The notes beneath the pieces are model-generated. The model was not told where the DNA came from, ran no database searches, and saw nothing but the letters and a program-made list of their open reading frames with translations. This document shows positions 1-9,076 of a stretch of DNA of 64,000 nucleotides, piece by piece. A program made the translations under genes and the position numbers. Position 1 is the stretch's first letter. Every line of letters begins with the position of its first letter. The DNA comes from Nissabacter sp. SGAir0207 (GTDB lineage: Bacteria; Pseudomonadota; Gammaproteobacteria; Enterobacterales; Enterobacteriaceae): assembly GCF_005491205.1 (NCBI RefSeq), contig NZ_CP028035.1, forward strand, positions 682,001 through 746,000, written 5' to 3'.

Positions 1-1
1 C

Positions 2-583
2 AACCACCTGATGTGGTGGGACTTAACCCGCCTGCCGCAGCTGCCGCGCGTGGCGGTCGGGGTCTACCTCGGCACCGGCATGGGCAACAGCCTGTGGCTG
101 GAGGGGGCGTTCTACCACGGCGCGCACGGGGCCGCTGGCGAACTGGGCCACATGCCGTGGCCGGGCGAGACCACCGCCTGCCGCTGCGGCAACATTGGCT
201 GCGTGGAGAGCGTCACCGCTGGCCACTGGCTGGCGGACTGGGCCACCGCCCACGCCGCGCAGACGCCGATTGGCGAGCTGTTTCTGCACCACGCGGCGCA
301 CCCGGATTTGCAGGCGTTCATCACCCGGCTGGCGCAGGCGATTGCCGCCGAGATGAACATCCTCGACCCGGAGCATCTGGTGCTGGGCGGCGGGGTGCTG
401 GCGATGCCCGGCTTCCCGCAGGCGGCGCTGATTGCGCAGATCCGTCGCCATCTGCGCGCGCCACAGCCGGCCGGCGGGCTGGCGATCACCCTGAGCGACG
501 TCACTGACGAGACCGGCTGCCGTGGTGCCTGTCTGGCCGCCGCGCGTGACCTTTCCTTTGCCGGCAGCAGGAGGCAGGCATGA
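2..583 (+). CDS. ROK-family sugar kinase, AlsK-like (5' end outside window)
   Basis: C-terminal 193 residues of a ROK kinase; the reading frame is open from base 2, so the start lies upstream of the window. The sequence shows the ROK core GVYLGTGMGN, the GAHGAAGELGHMPW segment and the zinc-binding CRCGNIGCVE motif (CxCGxxGCxE), then the conserved LDPEHLVLGGGVL strand. From memory the closest E. coli relative is D-allose kinase AlsK, which shares the YLGTGMG, GAHG.AGELGH and LGGGV blocks. Such enzymes phosphorylate a free hexose at C6 with ATP in the cytoplasm. The stop overlaps the next start as ATGA, so it is translationally coupled to a ribokinase-like gene. The substrate cannot be fixed without the upstream part of the operon. 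Confidence 0.85.
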   Translation, partial: NHLMWWDLTRLPQLPRVAVGVYLGTGMGNSLWLEGAFYHGAHGAAGELGHMPWPGETTACRCGNIGCVESVTAGHWLADWATAHAAQTPIGELFLHHAAHPDLQAFITRLAQAIAAEMNILDPEHLVLGGGVLAMPGFPQAALIAQIRRHLRAPQPAGGLAITLSDVTDETGCRGACLAAARDLSFAGSRRQA

Positions 584-1503
584 GCAATAAAGTGTGTGTG
601 TTTGGATCGTTCAACCTGGACATCGTCGCGGGCATGGCGCGCTTCCCCCAGCCGGGCGAGTCGCTGATTGCGCGCAACAGCATGATGGGCGCGGGCGGCA
701 AGGGGGCCAACCAAGCGATTGCCGCGCTGCGCGCCGGTGCGCGCGTCCACTACATCGGCAAGGTGGGGCGGGATGATTTCGGCCAGTTCGCCCGCCGCCA
801 CCTCGACAGCGCCGGTTTTGATGCCGTGACGCTGTTCACCACCGGCGAGCGGCCGACCGGCAACGCGCTGATCTACGTGGCGGGGGAGGATGCGGAGAAC
901 ATGATCGCAGTAGACCCCGGCGCGAACCTGACGGTCAGCGAGCAGGAGATTGATCAGTGCCGCCCGGCGATTGCCGCGGCCGACATCCTGCTGACCCAAT
1001 TGGAGAACAACTTGCCAGCGGTGGAGCGCGCCATCGCGCTGGCGCGTGAGGCGGGCACCTCGGTGATCCTCAACCCGGCGCCGTTCCAGCCGGTGCCGGA
1101 CGCGCTGCTGCAACAGGTTGACCTACTGACGCCCAACGCCACCGAGTGCTCGCTGCTCAGCGGCGTGACGGTGACGGACGTGGCCTCGGCGCGTGAGGCG
1201 GCGGCGGTGCTGCACCGCAAGGGGATTGCGCGGCTGATCGTCACCCTCGGCACCCAGGGGGCGCTGCTGTCGCTGGAGGGGGAGACCACGCTGGTGCCAG
1301 CCTGCCGCGCCACGCCGGTCGATACCACCGGCGCGGGCGATGCCTTCAACGGCGCGCTGGCGGCGCAACTGGCGGCCGGCAGTGGGCTGGCGCAGGCGGT
1401 GCGGTTTGCCACCGCCTATGCGGCGGTGTGCGTCGAGCGGCCGGGGGCGGCGGCCTCCATGCCGAGCCACGCAGAGGCGCTGGCGCGACTGCAGGCGGGG
1501 TAG
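580..1503 (+). CDS. Ribokinase-like PfkB carbohydrate kinase
   Basis: A 307-residue PfkB-family kinase, the usual ribokinase length. The N-terminal FGSFNLDIV and the GGKGANQAIAALRAGA block form the sugar-binding signature; DTTGAGDAFNGALA near residue 250 is the PfkB signature 2, with the catalytic Asp and the anion hole. RbsK phosphorylates ribose at O5, but related enzymes accept other sugars. The gene overlaps the preceding ROK kinase by four bases (ATGA), so two sugar kinases are made together. That suggests the last genes of a catabolic operon for a sugar needing two phosphorylations or for two related sugars. Family is certain, exact substrate is not. Confidence 0.88.
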   Translation: MSNKVCVFGSFNLDIVAGMARFPQPGESLIARNSMMGAGGKGANQAIAALRAGARVHYIGKVGRDDFGQFARRHLDSAGFDAVTLFTTGERPTGNALIYVAGEDAENMIAVDPGANLTVSEQEIDQCRPAIAAADILLTQLENNLPAVERAIALAREAGTSVILNPAPFQPVPDALLQQVDLLTPNATECSLLSGVTVTDVASAREAAAVLHRKGIARLIVTLGTQGALLSLEGETTLVPACRATPVDTTGAGDAFNGALAAQLAAGSGLAQAVRFATAYAAVCVERPGAAASMPSHAEALARLQAG

Positions 1504-1507
1504 GGGG

Positions 1508-2116
1508 TTACTTCAGCCAGCCCTGACGCTGGGCGTCTTGCAGGTGGCCTTCCAAATGCCGCCACAGCTCCGGGTGGATCTCGCCGATGAAGGCGTTGCG
1601 GCTCAGCACCTGCTCCAGCCGGATGCCATTCTCCACCCAGCTCTGCCCTTGGTTATTGAGGTTCATCAGCACCGGCAGGACGCGGTCGATTACTAGCGCG
1701 AAGCGCGCCTCCGGCGTTTCGCCCGCCTCATACTCCTGCCACAGGCCGAGGAAGCGCTCGCGCTGCGGCGACGGCAGCAGGCCAAACAGCCGCTGTGCGG
1801 CAGCCTGCTCCTGTTCCTGTACCGCGGCGCGGCCCGCCAGGTCATACACCAGCACGTCGCCCGCGTCGATCTCCACGATGTCATGCAGCAGCGCCATCTG
1901 GATCACCTTCTGCACGTCCAGCCCCTCGTCGGCGTAGGGAGCCAGCGTCATCGCCGCCACCGCAAAGTGCCAGCTATGTTCGGCGGAGTTCTCCTGCCGG
2001 CTGGTGCCGAGCACCTTGGTGCGGCGCTCTACGGTTTTCAGCTTGTCGATCTCCATCAGGAATTGGAACACCTCGGTCAGGGAACCGAAATCCAGCGCAC
2101 TCGAAATCAATGACAT
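1508..2116 (-). CDS. HD-domain phosphohydrolase
   Basis: A 202-residue HD-superfamily protein. Visible metal-binding parts are ENSAEHSWHFA (first His), LLHDIVEIDAGD (the HD pair and downstream acidic residues) and a later VIDRVLPVL (Asp). The pattern resembles the HDDC2/YfbR group of 5'-nucleotidases acting on deoxynucleoside monophosphates; the protein is not close to E. coli YfbR itself. I chose the ATG at 2116 because GGAG lies five bases upstream; a GTG two codons earlier is also in frame. It converges on the ribokinase-like gene with four bases between the stops. The nucleotide substrate is an inference. Confidence 0.85.
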   Translation of the reverse strand: MSLISSALDFGSLTEVFQFLMEIDKLKTVERRTKVLGTSRQENSAEHSWHFAVAAMTLAPYADEGLDVQKVIQMALLHDIVEIDAGDVLVYDLAGRAAVQEQEQAAAQRLFGLLPSPQRERFLGLWQEYEAGETPEARFALVIDRVLPVLMNLNNQGQSWVENGIRLEQVLSRNAFIGEIHPELWRHLEGHLQDAQRQGWLK

Positions 2117-2280
2117 ACACACTCCAGGTCGGACGGCAAAAATGTGATTATTCCGTTAACACTTGGTTGTGACAAGGTCTCACCGATTTTTTGTCAGCTT
2201 ACACGTGTACTCTGGAATGGTTCTCAGTTACCCTGCAAAGGCGACCCATTTCCCCTCTCTGCCGTGAAGGAACCCAGCGC

Positions 2281-2940
2281 ATGCGTTCAACCCCACCCGC
2301 AATTTCCCGTTCTGTTCCCTACCCTTGGGCCGAGGAGCTGGCCAACAGCCTCAGCCACGGCGTTGGCGTAATCTTTGGCATCGTCGGGCTGGTACTGCTG
2401 CTGATGCAGGCGCTGCATGAGGGCGCGGGCGCCGTGGCGCTCACCAGCTACAGCCTGTATGGCGGCAGCATGATTTTGCTCTACCTGGCCTCGACGCTCT
2501 ACCACGCCATTCCGCACCACCGGGCGAAGTACTGGCTGAAGAAGATTGACCACTGCGCCATCTACCTGTTGATTGCGGGCACCTACACCCCCTTCTTGCT
2601 GGTGGGGCTGGACTCGCCGCTGGCGCGCGGGTTGATGGCGGTAATCTGGGGGCTGGCGCTGGTCGGCGTGCTGTTCAAGCTGGCGTTTGCCCACCGCTTT
2701 GAGGCGCTGTCGCTGGTGACCTACCTGACGATGGGCTGGCTGTCGCTGATTGTCATCTACCAGCTGGCGCGGGCGCTGCCGGTGGGTGGGGTGGCGCTGC
2801 TGGCGATTGGCGGGGTGATCTACAGCCTCGGCGTCATCTTCTACGCCTCGCGGCGCTGGCGCTTTGGCCACGCCATCTGGCACGGCTTTGTGCTCGGCGG
2901 CAGCGTCTGCCACTTTCTGGCGATCTATCTCTACGTGTAG
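2281..2940 (+). CDS. trhA: TrhA (YqfA), hemolysin III-family membrane protein
   Basis: From the ATG at 2281 the product is 219 residues, the same length as E. coli YqfA/TrhA; AAGGA sits nine bases upstream. Seven hydrophobic segments are visible. The family residues are present: the ANSLSHGVG start, the [10 protein letters not shown] block with conserved Ser and His, [17 protein letters not shown], and the C-terminal [16 protein letters not shown]. The family (PAQR/hemolysin III) has a putative metal site made of His and Asp residues and is linked to membrane-lipid homeostasis. The frame stays open upstream to 2191, but that extension has no family similarity. It stands between the HD gene and ygfZ, as yqfA lies beside ygfZ in E. 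coli. Confidence 0.93.
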   Translation: MRSTPPAISRSVPYPWAEELANSLSHGVGVIFGIVGLVLLLMQALHEGAGAVALTSYSLYGGSMILLYLASTLYHAIPHHRAKYWLKKIDHCAIYLLIAGTYTPFLLVGLDSPLARGLMAVIWGLALVGVLFKLAFAHRFEALSLVTYLTMGWLSLIVIYQLARALPVGGVALLAIGGVIYSLGVIFYASRRWRFGHAIWHGFVLGGSVCHFLAIYLYV

Positions 2941-2946
2941 CAGGCG

Positions 2947-2979
2947 AAAAAAAACGGGACCAGAAGGCCCCGTTTTTTA
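2947..2979. terminator. Bidirectional rho-independent terminator between trhA and ygfZ
   Basis: A run of A, an imperfect GC stem (ACGGGACC / GGCCCCGT) and a run of six T lie between two convergent genes. The A and T runs flank both sides, so it can work in both directions. Confidence 0.85.
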
Positions 2980-2991
2980 TGCTGGGGAGCG

Positions 2992-3984
2992 TTACTTCTC
3001 CTCCACCAGCGAGTAGGGCAGCGGCTGGATGGCAAGCGCGCCATTGGCGTCGTCGCGCACGCGGAAGCGGCTCTCCGGTGCCTGATCGTTGTTCATCACC
3101 ACCTGTACCCAGACCGTGCCGTCATTCAGCTGTACCGCCGCCAGCACCGTACCGGTGCGCCGCCAGTTCTCGCCCATCTGCAACTCCAGATCCTCGCCAG
3201 CGGCTGGCACGCGGCTGGCCTGACCCGCCAGCCAGTAGAGCGCGCGCTTGTTCGCGCCACGGTACTTGGCGCGCGCCACCATCTCCTGCCCGGCGTAGCA
3301 GCCCTTGCTGAAGCTGATGCCCGCTGGCAGCGCCTGCAAGTTGGTGGCCTGCGGGATGAACTGCGCGCTGTTGGCGGTATCAATCACCGGGTAGCCCGCC
3401 TCAATCTCCAGCGCCAGCCACTGCTGGCTGTCATTGAACTGCGCCTCGCCGCCCAGCTTGTCCATCAGTTCACTCGCCTTATCGGCGCGGGTGACCAGCA
3501 GGAAGCGCTCCGCCGGCAGGGAGAAGTGCAGCAGCGTGGAGTCGCCCTGCTGCACCACCGGCCGCTCGGCGGTCGGCAGTTCGTCAAACAGCCCGGCCAG
3601 TGCGGCGCGCGCCTGAAAACCGGCCACGCCGAGCAGCGCCGCCTCATCATCCGCGGTAAAGGCCACTTTGGAGAACACCGCGTACTTCTTGATCTCGGCC
3701 AGCTGGCTGTCACGCACGCTGCGGCGCTCCAGATAGGCCCAACCCTCGCCATGCGGGAACAGACGCAGGTTGCTCCACATCTTGCCCTTGGCGTCACAGT
3801 GCGCGCACAGCGTGTGCTGGCCAGCGAGCGCGGCCACGTCAGCGGTAACCTGGCCCTGCAAGTAGGTCACCGCGTCAGCGCCGGTGACGTTGACCAGCGC
3901 CCACTCCTCAAGGGAGATCAGGGTCAGGGGCAGATGGGACGATGCCGAGGGCTTTTGCGGGGGAAACGGGGTGTGATACGCCAT
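2992..3984 (-). CDS. ygfZ: YgfZ, folate-dependent Fe-S cluster repair/assembly protein
   Basis: A 330-residue protein of the aminomethyltransferase (GcvT-like) fold; E. coli YgfZ is 326. The hallmark motif is present as [17 protein letters not shown] (residues about 225-241), whose Cys is the essential one in YgfZ. YgfZ binds tetrahydrofolate and supports radical-SAM Fe-S enzymes, including MiaB tRNA methylthiolation. The ATG at 3984 has AGGAA upstream. It is divergent from sdhE, as in E. coli. Confidence 0.96.
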   Translation of the reverse strand: MAYHTPFPPQKPSASSHLPLTLISLEEWALVNVTGADAVTYLQGQVTADVAALAGQHTLCAHCDAKGKMWSNLRLFPHGEGWAYLERRSVRDSQLAEIKKYAVFSKVAFTADDEAALLGVAGFQARAALAGLFDELPTAERPVVQQGDSTLLHFSLPAERFLLVTRADKASELMDKLGGEAQFNDSQQWLALEIEAGYPVIDTANSAQFIPQATNLQALPAGISFSKGCYAGQEMVARAKYRGANKRALYWLAGQASRVPAAGEDLELQMGENWRRTGTVLAAVQLNDGTVWVQVVMNNDQAPESRFRVRDDANGALAIQPLPYSLVEEK

Positions 3985-4210
3985 AGTGGATTCCTGCCAG
4001 TAGGGTGCCGTAAGTGTTGCTTAATGGTAAAAGAGGCGCGGGGGATTGCAACAGGAATTCGTGGCATCCCGATCGCAACCCCTTGCCAATCGGTTGTCGG
4101 GTGCCGCCTCTTTTTTCGCACTGCGCCGAATTGTTAAGCCGTGGTGCGTGCAGAGTGATAAAATCGGTTTAAACTGATGAACGTCTTTGAAATAAAGGTC
4201 GGTAAAACAC

Positions 4211-4477
4211 ATGGATATTAACAATAAGGCCCGCATTCACTGGGCATGTCGCCGCGGTATGCGCGAGCTGGACATCGCCATCATGCCGTTCTTCGAGCAT
4301 GAGTACGACACGCTGTCTGAGGCCGACAAAACCCTGTTTGTCCGCCTGTTGCAGTGCGATGACCCGGATCTCTTCAACTGGCTGATGAATCACGGCGCGC
4401 CGCAGGATGAGGCGTTGCAGCGCATGGTTACCCTGATTCAGACGCGAAATAAAGCCCGTGGCCCAGTGGCGATGTGA
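4211..4477 (+). CDS. sdhE: SdhE (CptB), succinate dehydrogenase flavinylation factor
   Basis: A small 88-residue protein with the family RGxxE motif (CRRGMRELD, residues 14-22) needed to attach FAD covalently to SdhA and FrdA. The remaining blocks, [16 protein letters not shown] and [14 protein letters not shown], are characteristic. It overlaps ygfX by 20 bases, so the two are co-translated. Divergent from ygfZ across a 226-base gap that must carry both promoters; I found no convincing -10/-35 pair in it. Confidence 0.96.
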   Translation: MDINNKARIHWACRRGMRELDIAIMPFFEHEYDTLSEADKTLFVRLLQCDDPDLFNWLMNHGAPQDEALQRMVTLIQTRNKARGPVAM

Positions 4478-4898
4478 TCTCCGCGTCTCCTGGCGTACCC
4501 AGATCCTCTCCCTGTTGCTGCATGGCGGCCTGATCCTGCTGGTGCTACTGGCCCCCTGGCCGGAGGGCTACACGCTGGTGTGGCTGGCGCTGCTGGTGCC
4601 GCTGGTGTTCCAGTGCATCCGCAGCCAAAAGCGCATCTCGGCCTGCCACGGCGAGATGGTGTTCCTGTCGCCGCAGCGCCTGCGCTGGAAGCAGCGGGAG
4701 TGGGAGTGTGTCGGCTCGCCTTGGCTGTTGCGCAGTGGGGCCATCATGCTGCTCAAGCCGCTGGCTGGCGCAGAGAGCCTGCCGTTCTGGCAGCGCCGCC
4801 GCCAGCGGTTTTGGCTGGCCTCTGACGCGCTGTCGCCAGAGGCATGGCGCCACTTCCGCGCCTACATGCAGAGCGGCGCGGGGCAGGGGGAGGCGTAG
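4458..4898 (+). CDS. ygfX: YgfX (CptA), membrane partner of SdhE
   Basis: A 146-residue protein starting at a GTG inside sdhE. The N-terminus [13 protein letters not shown] matches the YgfX family, followed by two closely spaced hydrophobic helices (residues about 14-52) and a soluble C-terminal half. It is longer than the E. coli protein, mainly in the region before [11 protein letters not shown]. In E. coli it was described as the toxin CptA acting on MreB and FtsZ; in Serratia it was described as an SdhE-interacting membrane protein. The 20-base overlap with sdhE argues for a joint function. Confidence 0.93.
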   Translation: MAQWRCDLRVSWRTQILSLLLHGGLILLVLLAPWPEGYTLVWLALLVPLVFQCIRSQKRISACHGEMVFLSPQRLRWKQREWECVGSPWLLRSGAIMLLKPLAGAESLPFWQRRRQRFWLASDALSPEAWRHFRAYMQSGAGQGEA

Positions 4899-4915
4899 GG
4901 ACTGACGGCAGTTCA

Positions 4916-5434
4916 CTACAGCAGCGGTGCCATCTCCTGGAGGATCTGCTCGCACCACTGCTGGATGCGCTCATCGCTCAGCTCATACTGGTTCACGTCA
5001 TCCAGCGCCAGCCCGACGAAGTGCTTGCCATCGGGCGTCAGCGGTTTCGGACTGGAGAACTCGAAGCCCTCGATGGGCCAGTAGCCGATAAAGTGCACGC
5101 CCTTGGGTTTGAGCTGATCGTGCAGCATCCCGAGCGCGTCCAGGAACCATTCACCGTAGCCGGCCTGGTCGCCCATGCCATACAGGGCGACAATCTTACC
5201 CTTCAGGCTTAGGGTCACGAGTTGGTTCCAGACCGCCTCCCAATCCTCCTGCAACTCGCCAAAATCCCAGGTCGGGATGCCGAGGATCAGCACCGGGTAC
5301 TCCTCCATCAGCTTGGGATCGGCATCGCGCAGGTTATGCAGATCGACCAGCTCCTCGCCCAGAATGTCACGGATCTTCTCCGCTGCCATCTCGGTATAAC
5401 AGGTGCTCGAACCGTAAAACAGACCAATCTTCAT
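4916..5434 (-). CDS. fldB: Flavodoxin 2
   Basis: A 172-residue long-chain flavodoxin, one residue shorter than E. coli FldB as I recall it. The FMN phosphate loop [10 protein letters not shown] is at residues 6-15; [15 protein letters not shown] and [16 protein letters not shown] are the flavin-ring loops, and the long-chain insertion follows. FldB is an electron carrier of the SoxRS regulon in E. coli. It is convergent with ygfX and divergent from xerD, as in E. coli. Confidence 0.96.
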   Translation of the reverse strand: MKIGLFYGSSTCYTEMAAEKIRDILGEELVDLHNLRDADPKLMEEYPVLILGIPTWDFGELQEDWEAVWNQLVTLSLKGKIVALYGMGDQAGYGEWFLDALGMLHDQLKPKGVHFIGYWPIEGFEFSSPKPLTPDGKHFVGLALDDVNQYELSDERIQQWCEQILQEMAPLL

Positions 5435-5553
5435 TTTATGTTGCCATCAGGTTACAGAATTGGAGATAAGCTGAGTGTATCAGATTTGCTCCACTATTTT
5501 GCCCTACGATGAGGCATAATGACGGCCGAGATCACTTCACTCCGGGAGCCAGC

Positions 5554-6459
5554 GTGACACAGCTTGAGCATGACCACAGCCTGATTGAACAGTTCCTCGA
5601 CGCCCTGTGGCTGGAGCGCAACCTGGCGCAAAATACGCTCGATTCCTACCGCATTGACCTGCACACGCTGGCGGCCTGGCTGCACCACCACCAGAGCGGC
5701 CTGCTGGCCGCCGACACCCCAGCGTTGCAGGCGTTTCTGACGGAGCGCGTCGAGGGCGGCTACAAGGCCAGCAGCTCGGCGCGGCTGGTCAGCGCCATGC
5801 GCCGCCTGTTCCAGTACCTCTACCGGGAGAAGCAGCGCACCGATGACCCGAGCGCGCTGCTGGCCTCGCCCAAGCTGCCGCAGCGGCTGCCGAAAGACCT
5901 GAGCGAGGCGCAGGTGGAGGCGCTGTTGCAGGCACCTAGCCCCGAGAACCCGCTGGAGCTGCGCGACAAGGCGATGCTCGAGGTGCTCTACGCCACCGGG
6001 CTGCGCGTCTCGGAGCTGGTGGGCCTGACCCTGAGCGATGTCAGCCTGCGTCAGGGCGTGGTGCGGGTGATCGGCAAGGGCAACAAGGAGCGGCTGGTGC
6101 CGCTCGGCGAGGAGGCGATCCACTGGCTGGAGAACTACCTGGAGTTTGGCCGCCCGTGGCTGCTGAATGGCCAGACCCTCGACATCGTGTTCCCCAGCAA
6201 CCGCAGCCAGAAGATGACGCGCCAGACCTTCTGGCACCGCATCAAGCACTATGCGATTCTGGCTGGCATTGACAGCGACCGGCTCTCGCCCCACGTGCTG
6301 CGCCACGCCTTTGCCACCCATCTGCTGAACCACGGCGCGGATCTGCGTGTCGTACAGATGCTGCTGGGCCATAGCGATCTCTCCACCACGCAGATCTACA
6401 CCCATGTGGCAACGGAACGGCTGAAGCAGCTTCATCAACAGCATCATCCCCGCGCCTGA
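5554..6459 (+). CDS. xerD: Tyrosine recombinase XerD
   Basis: A 301-residue tyrosine recombinase; the GTG at 5554 has GGGAG five bases before it and gives the XerD N-terminus (IEQFLDALWLERNLAQNT) at the expected place. An in-frame start at 5509 would add 15 residues with no family similarity. Catalytic blocks are ATGLRVSEL (Arg), GKGNKERLVPLG (Lys), SPHVLRHAFATHLL (His, Arg) and LLGHSDLSTTQIYTH (His, Tyr). With XerC it resolves chromosome dimers at dif. It heads xerD-dsbC-recJ, the same order as in E. coli. Confidence 0.97.
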   Translation: MTQLEHDHSLIEQFLDALWLERNLAQNTLDSYRIDLHTLAAWLHHHQSGLLAADTPALQAFLTERVEGGYKASSSARLVSAMRRLFQYLYREKQRTDDPSALLASPKLPQRLPKDLSEAQVEALLQAPSPENPLELRDKAMLEVLYATGLRVSELVGLTLSDVSLRQGVVRVIGKGNKERLVPLGEEAIHWLENYLEFGRPWLLNGQTLDIVFPSNRSQKMTRQTFWHRIKHYAILAGIDSDRLSPHVLRHAFATHLLNHGADLRVVQMLLGHSDLSTTQIYTHVATERLKQLHQQHHPRA

Positions 6460-6487
6460 GCGGCGGGGGGCACTACAAGGAACAGGA

Positions 6488-7204
6488 ATGAAAAACCCGA
6501 TCATGTCGCTGGCCCTGCTGGCCGCGATGTTCTGTGGCGGCGCGCAGGCGGATGACGCCGCCATCATCAACAGCCTGAAGAGCCTCGGCGTGCAGCATAT
6601 GGAGATCCAGCCCGCGCCGGTGGCTGGCCTGAAGACCATCCTGACCGAGAATGGCGTGCTCTACGCCACCGACGATGGCCGCTATATGGTGCAGGGGCCG
6701 CTGTATGACGTCAGCGGCAAGCAGCCGGTCAACATCACCAACCGCCTGCTGCTGAAAAAACTCGACAGCCTCGAGGGCGAGATGATCGTCTACAAGGCCG
6801 CACAGCAGCGCCATGTGATCACCGTCTTCACCGACATTACCTGCGGCTACTGCCACAAGCTGCATGAGCAGATGAAAGAGTACAACGCGCTGGGCATCAC
6901 GGTGCGCTATCTCGCCTTCCCACGGCAGGGGCTGGCCTCGGCCACCGAGAAGCAAATGCAATCGATCTGGTGCGCCGCCGACCGCAACCGCGCCTTCGAT
7001 GACGCGATGCGTGGCGACGCGCCGTCGCCGGCCACCTGCCAGACTGATATCAGCCGCCACTTCGAGCTGGGCGTGCAGTTTGGCGTCTCCGGCACGCCAG
7101 CCATCGTGCTGGAGAATGGCGCGATGGTGCCGGGCTACCAGCCGCCGAAAGAGATGGCAGCGATGCTGGATGCCCAGAAGGCGTCACACAATGAGAATAA
7201 TTGA
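6488..7204 (+). CDS. dsbC: Periplasmic disulfide isomerase DsbC
   Basis: A 238-residue protein with a cleavable signal peptide (hydrophobic LALLAAMFCGGAQA, cleavage probably after QA near residue 21). Residues to about 85 form the dimerisation domain; the thioredoxin-like domain has TDITCGYCHKLHEQM, the CGYC active site of DsbC. A second Cys pair, one in IWCAADRN and one in SPATCQTD, corresponds to the structural disulfide. It shuffles wrong disulfides in the periplasm and is kept reduced by DsbD. It sits 28 bases after xerD and 19 bases before recJ. Confidence 0.97.
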   Translation: MKNPIMSLALLAAMFCGGAQADDAAIINSLKSLGVQHMEIQPAPVAGLKTILTENGVLYATDDGRYMVQGPLYDVSGKQPVNITNRLLLKKLDSLEGEMIVYKAAQQRHVITVFTDITCGYCHKLHEQMKEYNALGITVRYLAFPRQGLASATEKQMQSIWCAADRNRAFDDAMRGDAPSPATCQTDISRHFELGVQFGVSGTPAIVLENGAMVPGYQPPKEMAAMLDAQKASHNENN

Positions 7205-7223
7205 TGATGGTGGTAAGCCCTGA

Positions 7224-8957
7224 GTGATCACGCAAACAACCCTGCGCCGCCGTGAGGCGGCCGAGGCCGGGGCGCTGCCCGCCGGTCTCTCCCCGCTGCT
7301 GCGCCGCCTCTACGCCGCGCGCGGCGTCCGCCAGCCAGAAGAGCTGGAGCGCGGCGTGCGCGGCCTGCTCAGCTACCAGCAACTGGGCGGCATTGATCAG
7401 GCGGTGGCGCTGCTGCAACAGGCGCTGGCCGATCGTCGACGCATCATGGTGGTCGGCGACTTTGACGCCGACGGCGCCACCAGCACCGCCCTGACGGTGC
7501 TGGCGTTGCGCAGCATGGGCGGCAGCGAGGTGAGCTATCTGGTGCCTAACCGCTTCGACGATGGCTACGGCCTCAGCCCGGAGGTGGTGGAGCAGGCGGC
7601 GGCGCGCGGCGCGGAGCTGATCCTGACGGTCGATAACGGCATCTCCTCCCACGCGGGCGTGGCGCTGGCGCATGAGAAGGGGCTTCAGGTGCTGGTCACC
7701 GACCACCACCTGCCGGGCGATACCCTGCCGGAGGCGGACGCCATCGTGAACCCCAATCTGGCGACCTGCGCCTTTCCCTCCAAGTCGTTGGCCGGTGTGG
7801 GCGTCGCCTTCTACCTGATGCTGGCGCTGCGCAGCGCCCTGCGCGACGCTGGCTGGTTCGCCCAGCGCGGGCTGGCGGAGCCGAATCTGGCGGAGATGCT
7901 TGATCTGGTGGCGCTCGGCACGGTGGCGGACGTGGTGCCGCTGGATGCCAACAACCGCATTTTGGTCTACCAAGGGCTGAACCGCATCCGCGCTGGCAAG
8001 TGCCGCCCCGGCATCCGCGCGCTGCTGGAGGTCTCCGGGCGCGAGGCGCGCACCCTGGCGGCCAGTGACCTTGGCTTTGGCCTGGGGCCACGGCTGAACG
8101 CTGCTGGCCGGCTGGATGATATGTCGATTGGCGTGGCGCTGCTGCTGAGCGACGACCTCGCACAGGCGCGGGCGCTGGCCAACGATCTCGACGCCCTCAA
8201 CCAGACGCGGCGCGAGATTGAGCAGGGGATGCAGATGGAGGCGCTGGCGCTCTGCAACCAGCTGGAGCGCAGCACCACCGTGCTCCCTTCCGGTCTGGCG
8301 ATGTACCACCCGGAGTGGCATCAGGGGGTGGTGGGCATCCTCGCCTCGCGCATCAAAGAGCGCTTCAATCGCCCGGTGATCGCCTTCGCCCCGGCGGGCG
8401 AGGGGGTGCTGAAAGGTTCTGGCCGCTCCATCGCTGGCCTGCACATGCGTGACGCGCTGGAGCGCATCGACACCCTCCACCCCGGTTTGATGATGAAGTT
8501 CGGCGGCCACGCGATGGCGGCCGGGCTGTCGCTGGAGGAGGCGCACTTTGAGCGCTTCCGCGACTGCTTCGCCGAGCTGGTGGGCGAGTGGCTGGATCCT
8601 TCGCAGCTGGAGGGGGTGATCTGGTCGGATGGCGAACTGGCGCCGCAGCAACTGACGCTGGAGACCGCCGAGCTGCTGCGCGACGGCGGCCCGTGGGGGC
8701 AGGCGTTCCCGGAGCCGACCTTTGATGGCGTGTTCCGCATCCTGCAACAGCGGCTGGTGGGCGAGCGCCACCTCAAGCTGATGGTGGAGCCGCTCGGCGG
8801 TGGCCCGCTGCTGGATGGCATCGCTTTCAACATCGACACCACCCAGTGGCCGGACACCAGCATCCGCGAGGTGCAGCTTGCCTACCGGCTGGATGTCAAC
8901 GAGTTCCGTGGCAACCGCAGCGTGCAGCTGCTGATCCAGCATCTGTGGCCGCGCTAG
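7224..8957 (+). CDS. recJ: Single-strand-specific 5'-3' exonuclease RecJ
   Basis: A 577-residue DHH-family exonuclease, the E. coli length. Metal-binding motifs are visible: VVGDFDADGATST, TVDNGISSHAG, VLVTDHHLPGDTL (DHH) and DLVALGTVADVVPLDANNR; the DHHA1 part has KGSGRSIAGLHMRDAL and KFGGHAMAAGLSL. It starts at GTG 7224, where the N-terminus aligns with E. coli RecJ. RecJ works in RecFOR repair and mismatch repair. It is the last gene of the xerD-dsbC-recJ unit. Confidence 0.97.
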   Translation: MITQTTLRRREAAEAGALPAGLSPLLRRLYAARGVRQPEELERGVRGLLSYQQLGGIDQAVALLQQALADRRRIMVVGDFDADGATSTALTVLALRSMGGSEVSYLVPNRFDDGYGLSPEVVEQAAARGAELILTVDNGISSHAGVALAHEKGLQVLVTDHHLPGDTLPEADAIVNPNLATCAFPSKSLAGVGVAFYLMLALRSALRDAGWFAQRGLAEPNLAEMLDLVALGTVADVVPLDANNRILVYQGLNRIRAGKCRPGIRALLEVSGREARTLAASDLGFGLGPRLNAAGRLDDMSIGVALLLSDDLAQARALANDLDALNQTRREIEQGMQMEALALCNQLERSTTVLPSGLAMYHPEWHQGVVGILASRIKERFNRPVIAFAPAGEGVLKGSGRSIAGLHMRDALERIDTLHPGLMMKFGGHAMAAGLSLEEAHFERFRDCFAELVGEWLDPSQLEGVIWSDGELAPQQLTLETAELLRDGGPWGQAFPEPTFDGVFRILQQRLVGERHLKLMVEPLGGGPLLDGIAFNIDTTQWPDTSIREVQLAYRLDVNEFRGNRSVQLLIQHLWPR

Positions 8958-9076
8958 GCGGCCGCCGGGGCGGCAGAAATCGGCGCAACTTGCTATAAAC
9001 CCGCCGCCAGATCCGTTAGAATTATCGGTTCGAATGGCACTTCGTCACCGACGACTTAACGTAAGACTCATAAACC

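Noticed and set aside
7050..8942. A 630-codon open frame on the minus strand opposite recJ
   Set aside because: It lies wholly antisense to a complete, colinear RecJ. Long antisense frames are common in GC-rich genes because of third-position bias, and the translation is Arg/Gln/His-rich without motifs. The same holds for 36211-38130 and 52977-54863.
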